Source: Flavobacterium sp. UBA5153
GTDB lineage: Bacteria > Bacteroidota > Bacteroidia > Flavobacteriales > Flavobacteriaceae
Reading direction: 5' to 3'
DNA: 36,534 bases
Assembly: GCA_002413745.1 (NCBI GenBank)
Contig: DHXP01000079.1
Location: 1 to 36,534, forward strand
Position numbers and translations under genes: made by a program. Position 1 is the stretch's first letter, and each line of letters opens with the position of its first letter. Positions 26,150-32,882 of this stretch are shown here, one piece after another. The notes below the pieces were generated by a model that saw only the letters and a list, made by a program, of their open reading frames with translations, did not search any database and was not told the DNA's origin.

Positions 26150-27133
26150 TCAATTATCATAGTCTTCATCATCATAATTTTCATCGTAATAGTAATCTTC
26201 ATCAAAATCATCTTCGTCATCTTTAGTTTTCTTCTTACCCTTTTTTCTAATAGGTAAATCAGAAAACTTTATTACTCCTCTTTTTTTTTCTTCCCTTTTG
26301 TTAAAATCATCTTCTTTAAAGATATTATTTTCACTTTGTTTAATAGTATATAATTCTGAAATATCTACGGCTTCCAAAGGAGGTATTTTGATTTCTTCTT
26401 CTGTTTTAAAATCAGCTTTTTTGGAGATACTTTTTTTAACTATTTCTTCAGTTTTTAACTCTGAATTTTGGTTCAGCTTATTTTGTTCGCCTTCAAAAAT
26501 ATTGTCAAAATCATCAATAGAATTCTCTGCATTTCTACTAAATTCAACAGTTCTAATAACTTTTTGGTTTTTATAATATCCATAATTTACTTCATAAACT
26601 TTTAAAAAATCGTACTCAAATAGTAGTTTTGTCCAATTGGTAATACTACCAACACTTACATTCATTATTTTTGAGGTCGTTTCTCTCTTTTTTATATATC
26701 CATTTGGCGTTTTACTCAAAGTATTATATTCTCCCCATAGTAATTTTGCACCCGTTGTCAATTCTGAATGATTAAAAATCTCAAAAGGAAGAATACACTC
26801 ACTTACATATTTCGATTGTTTTTCTTCGTTGATTGTTAAAATTTCTACACTCTTTAATTTATCAGTTAAACGATGTATTCTTTTATCTTCATCATCTTTT
26901 ACTAAATATCCTTTTTTAATTAAACTTTTTCTACAAAGTCCGACGATATTTGAGTGTACTGATAATAATTCTCCAATATCTACATTGGTATAAATATTAT
27001 AACCTTTTTTTGAATTATAAGTATAATCCAATGATAAAATTAGTTTTTCGTTGTCTGACAACTCTCTGTTTGTTAGTATTTTAGGAGATACTTTTATATT
27101 AATCCTTTTGTTAAATTTCACTTGTTTTTCCAT
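26150..27133 (-). CDS. Rep-like protein with two winged-helix-like repeats and an acidic tail
   Basis: 327 aa. Two similar segments, about 18-85 (LTNRELSDNEKLILSLDYTYN...NIYTNVDIGELLSVHSNIVG) and about 115-185 (FNHSELTTGAKLLWGEYNTLS...IKKRETTSKIMNVSVGSITN), each look like a replication-initiator or HTH_36-type winged helix. A charged linker follows, and the last ~30 residues are extremely acidic (DEDDFDEDYYYDENYDDEDY). The gene starts beside the long noncoding region with iteron-like repeats, the layout of iteron-controlled replicons, so replication initiation is the favoured guess. A repressor role is also possible. A TAGATTTG on the minus strand at 27188-27195 may be its -7 box. Confidence 0.65.
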   Translation of the reverse strand: MEKQVKFNKRINIKVSPKILTNRELSDNEKLILSLDYTYNSKKGYNIYTNVDIGELLSVHSNIVGLCRKSLIKKGYLVKDDEDKRIHRLTDKLKSVEILTINEEKQSKYVSECILPFEIFNHSELTTGAKLLWGEYNTLSKTPNGYIKKRETTSKIMNVSVGSITNWTKLLFEYDFLKVYEVNYGYYKNQKVIRTVEFSRNAENSIDDFDNIFEGEQNKLNQNSELKTEEIVKKSISKKADFKTEEEIKIPPLEAVDISELYTIKQSENNIFKEDDFNKREEKKRGVIKFSDLPIRKKGKKKTKDDEDDFDEDYYYDENYDDEDYDN

Positions 27134-27203
27134 AAAAAATGACTACTTTGTACTACTACAAATGGTTATACCACTTATTCAAAGGTGCAAATCTATAAAA
27201 ATA

Positions 27204-27288
27204 CCACTAATTTTGTTCTTCTACCTCACTTATTTTAATTTACTACCACACCAATTTTGTACTTCTTTCTCACCAATTTTGGTCTTAT
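27204..27288. repeat. Three iteron-like imperfect direct repeats
   Basis: ccactaattttgttcttct at 27204-27222, acaccaattttgtacttct at 27248-27266 and caccaattttggtcttat at 27271-27288 share the core CAC(C/T)AATTTTGnnCTT, all in the same direction. They lie 70-155 bp upstream of the Rep-like start codon and next to its possible -7 box, where a Rep protein could bind for initiation or autorepression. Confidence 0.5.
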
Positions 27289-27502
27289 ATATAATAATCT
27301 ATTCAATAAGACTAAATAAATAGATTAAAAAATAAAACAATTAGTCAAACGATTAACATCGTTACTCTTTAATTTTTTCTACTACTTCCCTTTGAATGAA
27401 CTACTACTCAAAATATCGTTTTTGAATATCCTCTTTTATTCTACTACACTACTACTTTTGTATAAATTATAGATTATTCTTTTTCCTTTGAAAATAATTA
27501 CC

Positions 27503-27557
27503 ATTAATCTCTTACTGCTATTATCACTTCCACTAATAACAGCAGTAAGAGATTAAT
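27503..27557. repeat. Large stem-loop, 22-bp arms
   Basis: Left arm 27503-27524 and right arm 27536-27557 are complementary at 21 of 22 positions (core TTAATCTCTTACTGCT), with an 11-nt loop cacttccacta. It has no T tract and lies more than 350 bp from any gene end, so it does not look like a terminator. It could be an origin hairpin or a recombination/transfer site. Confidence 0.6.
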
Positions 27558-27937
27558 ACTAATAAAAAATGTAAGTATTTAATATTCAAATACTATTGAT
27601 TATTCCTGCTTTGAATAATTGTTTACTTCACAAAAAAGAGACAAATATTCCTTTGAATGAAAATAACAATATTGTACATCGTAAAATTGCTTTTTGGTAT
27701 AAAGTATCAATTAATAGATTAAAATTGTTGTAACTTATTAAAAACGGTATTGTAGTTAATTTTAAACGATTAAATAAAAACTAAAATCAAATACAGTAAA
27801 AAAATATTAAAAAATAAAGGTTGATTCACAACAACTTAAAACCTTTGAAATATCGGTTATATTCTGTGTTAAGAAAGTAATCTATGGTTTATGGAAAATA
27901 CAAAGTAGGTTATTTTATAGGGTTTACTGTTGTTTGT

Positions 27938-27976
27938 GTTACTAATTAGGGGGGACTTTACACCATAATTAGTAAC
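27938..27976 (+). promoter_or_regulatory. Inverted repeat with a G6 loop directly upstream of the integrase gene
   Basis: gttactaatta at 27938-27948 and taattagtaac at 27966-27976 are perfect complements (11 bp) around a 17-nt loop that starts with six G residues. It ends 16 bp before the integrase ATG at 27993, so an RNA hairpin here would shield the ribosome site, and as DNA it could be an operator. The half site GTTACTAAT recurs near both ends of the element. Confidence 0.55.
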
Positions 27977-27992
27977 CAAAAAAGAGTAAACG

Positions 27993-29132
27993 ATGAAAAT
28001 CTATTTATCAGTACGTAAAGGACAACAATCCAAAAAGAGTTTAGAAAAGGGGAAACCAAAAATGAATAGTTTGTTTTTGATGTACCATGATGAAGAAAAT
28101 AAAAAAAGGAACTATGAGTTTTTGAGACTTTACCTCTACGATAAACCGAAAAACTTTTTAGAAAAAGAACACAACAAAGAAACCCAGTTATTAGCTGAAT
28201 CGATAAGAGCTCAAAAAATATTGGATTTACAAAGTAGGAAGCACGGATTTGTAAGTAGTGTGAGCGGTAAAATAGGTTTTTTAGAATATTTTAAACAAAT
28301 ATCAGATAAAAAATGTGAAGTAAATGGAACTTGGGGAGCGTGGTTAAGTACTTACAAACATCTAAACAGCTTTTGCAAAGGAAAGGATATTCAACTTTCC
28401 AAAATAGATGATTTCTTTTTGGAGAATTTTAAAATATATCTATTGACAAATAAAATATCATCACACGGTGGAAAATTATCTCAGAACTCTGCATTATCAT
28501 ACTTCAATAAAGTGAAAACAGCTTTGAAAGAAGCTTACCAAAGTAAGATGATTTGTGAAAATCCGTCTATGAGAGTAAAAAGTATTAAAGAGAAAGAAAC
28601 CAGTAGACAATATTTAACTTTGGGGGAACTGCAAATATTAGTTAAAACGGACTGCGATTATCCAATAATGAAAGAAGCATTTGTTTTTAGTGTATTAACT
28701 GGATTGAGGTTTTCAGACATAAAATCATTACGATGGAAAAACATCACTTTTGACAAACTAAATGGTTATATGCTCAAGTTTACTCAACAAAAAACTAAAG
28801 GAGTAGAACATCTTCCGATAAGTGAACAAGCGGTTAAAAATCTAGGGGAACGAAAAAAGGATGATGATTTAATCTTTGAAGATTTAATCTACAGTGCCTA
28901 CCACAACAAAATACTACATAAGTGGATCTCTAATGCTGGAATTGATAAACATATTACATTTCACTGCGCTCGACATAGTTTTGCCACACTACAATTAACA
29001 ATGGATACCGACATCTATACAGTCAGTAAATTATTAGGACACCGCCATTTGAGAACGACTGAAATCTACGCAAAAGTGATAGATAAAAAGAAAATTGACG
29101 CAGTAGCAAATATGCCTGATTTGTACTTATAA
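27993..29132 (+). CDS. Tyrosine-type site-specific integrase
   Basis: 379 aa, the usual size for Bacteroidetes mobile-element integrases. An N-terminal arm-binding segment (about 1-85, with MNSLFLMYHDEENKKRNYEFL) is followed by a SAM-like core-binding domain (about 93-185) and the catalytic domain (about 205-375). Active-site residues: R239 in LTGLRFSDIKSLRW, a Lys in the QQKTKG beta-hairpin (about 267-269), H324 and R327 in FHCARHSFAT, H350 in LLGHRHLRTTEIY and nucleophile Y359. All are present, so it should be active. It most likely recognises the 18-bp mnmE core. The inverted repeat just upstream probably controls it. Confidence 0.95.
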   Translation: MKIYLSVRKGQQSKKSLEKGKPKMNSLFLMYHDEENKKRNYEFLRLYLYDKPKNFLEKEHNKETQLLAESIRAQKILDLQSRKHGFVSSVSGKIGFLEYFKQISDKKCEVNGTWGAWLSTYKHLNSFCKGKDIQLSKIDDFFLENFKIYLLTNKISSHGGKLSQNSALSYFNKVKTALKEAYQSKMICENPSMRVKSIKEKETSRQYLTLGELQILVKTDCDYPIMKEAFVFSVLTGLRFSDIKSLRWKNITFDKLNGYMLKFTQQKTKGVEHLPISEQAVKNLGERKKDDDLIFEDLIYSAYHNKILHKWISNAGIDKHITFHCARHSFATLQLTMDTDIYTVSKLLGHRHLRTTEIYAKVIDKKKIDAVANMPDLYL

Positions 29133-29257
29133 GAGTATTTTTTATAATAGAAAAATCGTTCCTTTTATCTCATCTATTACTACTGTAATTATTTGAAAGA
29201 TAATATTTAATCGAAAAATTGAAAACGAAAAGATTAAACATTAAAAATCAATTAATT

Positions 29258-29530
29258 ATGGTAGCTAATAGTACACCAAAAGAAGTAGTAGAACTAATTA
29301 AAATAAGAGGTTTTGCCAACACATTAGAAGCATCAATTTATTTAGGAAAGAGCATTCATTATATAAGAAGACTGTCGAGGGATAAAGTCTTAATCTCATA
29401 TAAACCAAACGGAAAATGTATCTATTTTAAAATTGAAGATTTAGACTGCTTTCTATTGAGTAATAAACGACTTAACCGAGAAAACATAACACAAAAAGCG
29501 GCTAAATATTTATTCAATAATAGGAAATAA
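29258..29530 (+). CDS. Excisionase-like helix-turn-helix protein
   Basis: 90 aa from the ATG at 29258; a TTG start at 29219 could add 13 basic residues but is less likely. The region FANTLEASIYLGKSIHYIRRLSRDKVLISYKPNGKCIYFKIEDL is the MerR-like HTH of excisionase/DNA-binding domain proteins, in which the KIEDL helix follows a short wing. It directly follows the integrase on the same strand, the usual place for a recombination directionality factor in Bacteroidetes elements. There is a second HTH protein at the attL end, so which of the two drives excision is open. Confidence 0.75.
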   Translation: MVANSTPKEVVELIKIRGFANTLEASIYLGKSIHYIRRLSRDKVLISYKPNGKCIYFKIEDLDCFLLSNKRLNRENITQKAAKYLFNNRK

Positions 29531-29603
29531 CAAACTCTTTATTCTGATTGGTGCTTTAACATCTTTTACTATAATAGTCTGAATAATTTATGAATTTAAC
29601 ACA

Positions 29604-29843
29604 TTACAGTGGACTATCTGGAAGAAAATCCTTTGGGGAACATTCAAATATTTCTGCTAATTTGTTGATATGTGATAGATTATACTTAGCTCTGGATTTT
29701 GAACTCTCAATATCTCCAATAAAACCGATAGAAAGATTCAAAGCATAGGACAACTCTTTTTGAGATATATTTTTCTCTAACCTCATTCTTCTCACTGTAT
29801 CGATAACATACTGCTCTATTGGTTCTAAACTTGGATTGTCCAT
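29604..29843 (-). CDS. XRE-family transcriptional regulator
   Basis: 79 aa, almost entirely one Cro/C1-type HTH (about 13-73): RRMRLEKNISQKELSYALNLSIGFIGDIESSKSRA with the usual QKELS start of the second helix, and a C-terminal AEIFECSPKDFLPD. It is divergent from the exported-protein gene at 29943. The 100-bp gap holds a near-perfect 20-bp operator overlapping where the -33 boxes of both genes would be. I infer that it represses its own gene and the cargo, with release of repression on an unknown signal. Confidence 0.9.
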   Translation of the reverse strand: MDNPSLEPIEQYVIDTVRRMRLEKNISQKELSYALNLSIGFIGDIESSKSRAKYNLSHINKLAEIFECSPKDFLPDSPL

Positions 29844-29887
29844 AAATAAATCATTTGGACAAAGTGAGTTAATGCCTAAAAAATATT

Positions 29888-29907
29888 CACTCGTACATAT
29901 ACGAGTG
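29888..29907. promoter_or_regulatory. Operator palindrome between the XRE gene and the cargo
   Basis: CACTCGTACATATACGAGTG: 8-bp arms CACTCGTA and TACGAGTG with a 4-bp CATA centre, perfect dyad symmetry. Rightward, a GATATTTG at 29922-29929 (one base off TAnnTTTG) is the likely -7 box of the 29943 gene; leftward, TCACTTTG around 29860 is a weaker -7 candidate for the regulator. The palindrome falls about 20 bp from each, in the -33 zone of both. Confidence 0.7.
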
Positions 29908-29942
29908 TTTGAAAAAATGTTGATATTTGTAAAAAAAACATT

Positions 29943-30983
29943 ATGAAGTATATTTTAATCTTAACATTTAGTTTGTGTTTTACAAACTCAATACAATCTC
30001 AAGAATTCGGTAATATGGGGAATATTGAGCACTTTTTTAACTTAAACAAAAAAGAACTCGATTCAACAATAAAAGACAATGGCTATCATTTTAACCCCAA
30101 GAATAGCTTGAATGGAATTTACAGTTATATAAAAAAATCAAACGACAAACGTTTTGAATATATAGTGAACTTTAAATATAAAGGAAATACTTTGACAAGT
30201 TTTAGTTGGGATGATGATTTGGCACATGGAAGTTTTATTGTTAATGATATTGGAAATGATGATTATAAAGTTAATGAAAGTAAAACAGATGATTCATTAG
30301 GAATAATTTATTTAGAATCGTTAGATAAGGATTTAGATGTAATAATCTTTAAAACAATACCACAATTACAAAAAGGAATGATATCATTCCATCTATTTAA
30401 ACGTTCAGTTGCATATCCTATTTCAATCAAAAAAAATAGTTCAAAAAAACAAATTGAGAAAGTAGAAAAAATAGATTCGAAAAAAATAATCGAAGAGAAA
30501 AAGAAAGAAGGAATTCCTAATAACACAAAGAAAAATATTGTGAAAAACGGTTTTAATATTCCTATAAAATCTAATATGGAAGAAGTTCCTGGACCAAAAA
30601 CAGAAGAAGATAGTAAACCAAAAATTTATGACAAAAATTTAGATTATATTGTTTTTCAAAGTTCAGCAGTTGTATGGAAAAAACCAAACGAGGGAACATC
30701 TGTTGACAAATCTATATGGACATTAACATTAACCCCTAAAGATTTTCTGATGAAAAGTATGAATTATGAAAAAAAATTCAAAATTACGAATGTTAAATAT
30801 GATGAAGATTTCCAAATGCAAAAATTTGAATTAGCAGACGAAACTACTGCACATACATTTAACTTACTCATATCATATACTTTGGAAACAAAAAGTTATA
30901 ATGTAATAGTTCAATCTATTAATTATAAGGAAGAATACCAATTTCAAGGAGTTGTAGGGAAAGAAAAGATATTTCAAAAATAA
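29943..30983 (+). CDS. Exported protein of unknown function, element cargo
   Basis: 346 aa. Signal peptide 1-20 (MKYILILTFSLCFTNSIQSQ). The mature N-terminal half (about 21-155) has alternating short strands (FEYIVNFKYKGNTLTSFSWDDD) suggestive of a beta-rich domain. It is followed by a charged K/E linker (about 160-215) and a second beta-rich domain (about 225-346, IVFQSSAVVWKKPNEG). I recognise neither. There are no cysteine pairs, lipobox or sorting tail, so it is predicted to be periplasmic. It is the first gene controlled by the XRE operator. No homology to known toxins or immunity proteins is evident by eye. Confidence 0.7.
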   Translation: MKYILILTFSLCFTNSIQSQEFGNMGNIEHFFNLNKKELDSTIKDNGYHFNPKNSLNGIYSYIKKSNDKRFEYIVNFKYKGNTLTSFSWDDDLAHGSFIVNDIGNDDYKVNESKTDDSLGIIYLESLDKDLDVIIFKTIPQLQKGMISFHLFKRSVAYPISIKKNSSKKQIEKVEKIDSKKIIEEKKKEGIPNNTKKNIVKNGFNIPIKSNMEEVPGPKTEEDSKPKIYDKNLDYIVFQSSAVVWKKPNEGTSVDKSIWTLTLTPKDFLMKSMNYEKKFKITNVKYDEDFQMQKFELADETTAHTFNLLISYTLETKSYNVIVQSINYKEEYQFQGVVGKEKIFQK

Positions 30984-31012
30984 ATAATATTGTATTTTTA
31001 ATTCATAAACCC

Positions 31013-31035
31013 TTTGTAATTCAGATTATTACAAA
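31013..31035. promoter_or_regulatory. Inverted repeat before the 31051 gene
   Basis: tttgtaat at 31013-31020 and attacaaa at 31028-31035 are perfect complements with a 7-nt centre, ending 15 bp before the ATG at 31051. It could be a binding site or a small RNA hairpin covering the ribosome site. No T run follows, so a terminator is unlikely. Confidence 0.4.
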
Positions 31036-31050
31036 CACACTCTTTAAAAT

Positions 31051-31803
31051 ATGAACCTGTTAAAACATATTCAAAGACTAATAAATTATGGGAGAAGTGT
31101 TAAAGAATCAGCAAACGAAAACATTTGTAAAAACCAACAAATAAAGAAGTTAACTATTCCTCAAATACACGATTTATCCGCTATTATTCAGAGAAATCAA
31201 GCTTTAGTAATAAATGGAGGTTGCAGATTTGATTCTTTGACTGAAACCGATAATATAATTTTAAAAAAATATGGAGTAGATTTAGATCAATTATATTTCG
31301 AAAGTAAGAATACCATATTTACTTCTTTTCATTTTGGTTTAATTTCTGATTCTTTGAAAGAGTTAGAATTTGTCGATAAACTTACGTACAACAATTTATA
31401 CGTTCATATTTCCAAAGGGAGGTATATTCCGCTCTCTCAAAAAGAGATTGCTGTTATAAACCATATTAGAACACAATCTTTATCACATTTGCAATCTGTT
31501 GAAAATAAAATCTTCCAAGATGTCAATCAAATACTTCCAGATACATCAAGAGCAACTCAAGAAACCTTCATTAGAGAAGAAGTTGAAAAAGGGTATCGTG
31601 ACGGCAAGACCACAAGACAAATAGCGAGTGAGATAGCCCATAAAACAGGAGATTGGAGTAGCGATTTTGATAAAACAGTACAGTTTTTGTCCACTCACAT
31701 TGAATACAAAGAAATAAACTCAAATCTAATAATGAACAAAACTACTGTAAAACTTCGTCCAAAAATTAGAGCTTTCATTAATGGTAAAGAAGTGTGGGTA
31801 TAA
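31051..31803 (+). CDS. Protein resembling phage Mu F-type head morphogenesis proteins, element cargo
   Basis: 250 aa, cytosolic. LTETDNIILKKYGVDLDQLY, then FTSFHFGLISDSLKEL, then a central helical part and FIREEVEKGYRDGKTTRQIASEIAHKTGDWSSDFDKTVQF resemble the N-terminal part of Mu gpF / minor capsid head morphogenesis proteins as I remember them, where a GkTtrqIA..igh.tgdW.rD...ia.TE pattern recurs. The usual following arginine- or histidine-rich segment is missing and the protein stops after ~35 more residues. This is recall, not a search. No other capsid, portal or terminase gene lies nearby, so if the match is real it is an orphan. It lies 67 bp after the exported cargo gene. Confidence 0.45.
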   Translation: MNLLKHIQRLINYGRSVKESANENICKNQQIKKLTIPQIHDLSAIIQRNQALVINGGCRFDSLTETDNIILKKYGVDLDQLYFESKNTIFTSFHFGLISDSLKELEFVDKLTYNNLYVHISKGRYIPLSQKEIAVINHIRTQSLSHLQSVENKIFQDVNQILPDTSRATQETFIREEVEKGYRDGKTTRQIASEIAHKTGDWSSDFDKTVQFLSTHIEYKEINSNLIMNKTTVKLRPKIRAFINGKEVWV

Positions 31804-31863
31804 TAGAAAAACAGGTTTGAATCGAAATTTGTAAAAGTGTGTTTTTTACTAATCAGGATACTA

Positions 31864-31871
31864 TATCTTTG
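31864..31871 (+). promoter_or_regulatory. Possible outward promoter -7 box at the right end of the element
   Basis: TATCTTTG, an exact TAnnTTTG match, 30 bp inside attR and pointing into the flanking genes (YdjM-like remnant, then the 2H phosphoesterase). No clear -33 TTTG. In the circular form it would read across the joined att site toward the zinc-ribbon/HTH gene. Confidence 0.35.
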
Positions 31872-31900
31872 TAATCTCACTAAAACAAAGAAATTACATA

Positions 31901-31918
31901 TTCTGCATCGGAAAGTAA
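31901..31918 (+). other. attR: right 18-bp core
   Basis: TTCTGCATCGGAAAGTAA, which still reads FCIGK-stop in frame though it is cut off from mnmE. It differs from the attL copy by one base. The YdjM-like remnant starts 9 bp after it, consistent with its being the gene that stood downstream of mnmE before insertion. Confidence 0.88.
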
Positions 31919-31926
31919 GCTGATAA

Positions 31927-32019
31927 ATGAATTCTTTAACCCAAATCGTTTTAGGAATTACCGTAGCCGAATTATATGCCGGCAATGAACTTAAAAACAG
32001 AAGATTTTTAAACGATTAA
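31927..32019 (+). pseudogene. Truncated YdjM-like metal-dependent hydrolase remnant
   Basis: 30 codons: MNSLTQIVLGITVAELYAGN then ELKNRRFLND and stop. The first ~25 residues match the N-terminus I know from YdjM/DUF457-type membrane metal-dependent hydrolases (MNSLTQIVLGAAVGE...GNKIGNRA), but the rest of the expected few hundred residues is gone. It probably results from a deletion after attR. It could still be translated as a short peptide. Confidence 0.65.
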
Positions 32020-32046
32020 AGGGGAATCAAGTATAAATCATACCCT

Positions 32047-32607
32047 ATGGAAAAGCATTATTCGATTGTAATCTACCCATCGGAGGCCATTATTGATTTG
32101 GTTAAATCCATGAAAGAAGGATTGGCCAAGGAAGTGGGTTGGTTCCACAGTAAAAATTCTGTGGGTCATATCACCATTTGTCTATTCAAAGCTACTGATG
32201 AAGCAATTGAAAATATTAAAAATCAATTAAGCAGCGTGTGTGACACTTTGGCGCCGGTTGAAGTTTGTATGGATGAATTTGGTTCCTATCCCAATGGCGC
32301 GTTTTTTATTTCGCCCGACCAAGATTCTAAAAGCAGTCTGATGCCCATAATGAAACGGATCCAGGAATCGCTTCATAACCTGAATATGCAAAAAAGTGAT
32401 GATCCGCATCTGTCCATTGCAAGAAGGTTAACTCCTCAAAAGCTGGAAATAGCTAAAAGTTTGTTTACCTTAATAGACGTGCATTTTTTGTGTGACAGTA
32501 TTGTTTTGCGAAAGTTTGATGAGAATATAAAACAGTTTGCCGTAACCGATACGTTTAAATTCAAAGGTAATCCACAACCGGATCTAATACAGCGAATGCT
32601 TTTTTAG
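32047..32607 (+). CDS. 2'-5' RNA ligase family protein (2H phosphoesterase)
   Basis: A 186-aa cytosolic protein. The two H-x-[ST] motifs that define the 2H superfamily are present: H41-I-T43 in GHITICLF and H121-L-S123 in DPHLSIARRL. Members act on 2',5' or cyclic phosphodiester bonds in RNA or nucleotides (LigT/ThpR, CPDase); the exact substrate here is unknown. It is not part of a visible operon; the nearest upstream genes are the YdjM-like remnant and the element. About 275 bp of AT-rich noncoding DNA follow before the next gene, in which I see no clear feature. Confidence 0.88.
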   Translation: MEKHYSIVIYPSEAIIDLVKSMKEGLAKEVGWFHSKNSVGHITICLFKATDEAIENIKNQLSSVCDTLAPVEVCMDEFGSYPNGAFFISPDQDSKSSLMPIMKRIQESLHNLNMQKSDDPHLSIARRLTPQKLEIAKSLFTLIDVHFLCDSIVLRKFDENIKQFAVTDTFKFKGNPQPDLIQRMLF

Positions 32608-32882
32608 TTGTCAATTTCCCTAAATGCAACAAACAACACTTTAGAAAATATACCATTAAAATCCGATTTTGGAATGATCAACCTCATACCCATTTGAATG
32701 AAAGCAAATAAGCGAACATCTTACTCAAAATCAAAAAAACTTCTTATAAACAAGAATTTTTTATTTGAAAAATTGTTTTAAAGATAACATAAGTTGCATT
32801 TATATGTGTTTTTTTTTGCCTAAAATTGTAACTCGTTAAAAAACATTTTTTGACTAAAAAAATTTCTATAATCCTAAAATTT

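Larger units (their letters stand above)
27134..27992. other. 859-bp noncoding region, candidate origin and control region
   Basis: No convincing frame on either strand; very AT-rich. It holds iteron-like repeats (27204-27288), several CTACTAC/ACTACTAC tracts (27141-27158, 27241, 27380, 27401 and 27441-27455), a twice-repeated cctttgaatgaa (27389-27400 and 27650-27661), a large hairpin (27503-27557) and an inverted repeat directly before the integrase gene (27938-27976). Together with the neighbouring Rep-like gene, this suggests a replication or transfer origin plus the integrase control region. Confidence 0.5.
25525..31918. mobile_element. Integrated element of about 6.4 kb in the 3' end of mnmE
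   Basis: Bounded by the 18-bp repeats at 25525 and 31901; an excised circle would be 6,376 bp. The content is markedly AT-rich and unlike the flanks. It carries a tyrosine integrase, an excisionase-like protein, a zinc-ribbon/HTH protein, a Rep-like protein with iteron-like repeats, a hairpin in a long noncoding region, an XRE repressor with an operator, and two cargo genes. I see no relaxase, no type IV secretion genes, no terminase and no clear capsid genes. It could be mobilised by a helper phage or conjugative element, or replicate transiently as a circle. The call as a mobile element is firm; the subclass is not. Confidence 0.88.

Noticed and set aside
25807-31803. Classification of the element as a conjugative transposon or complete prophage
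   Set aside because: No relaxase, coupling protein, mating-pair genes, terminase, portal or tail genes are seen.
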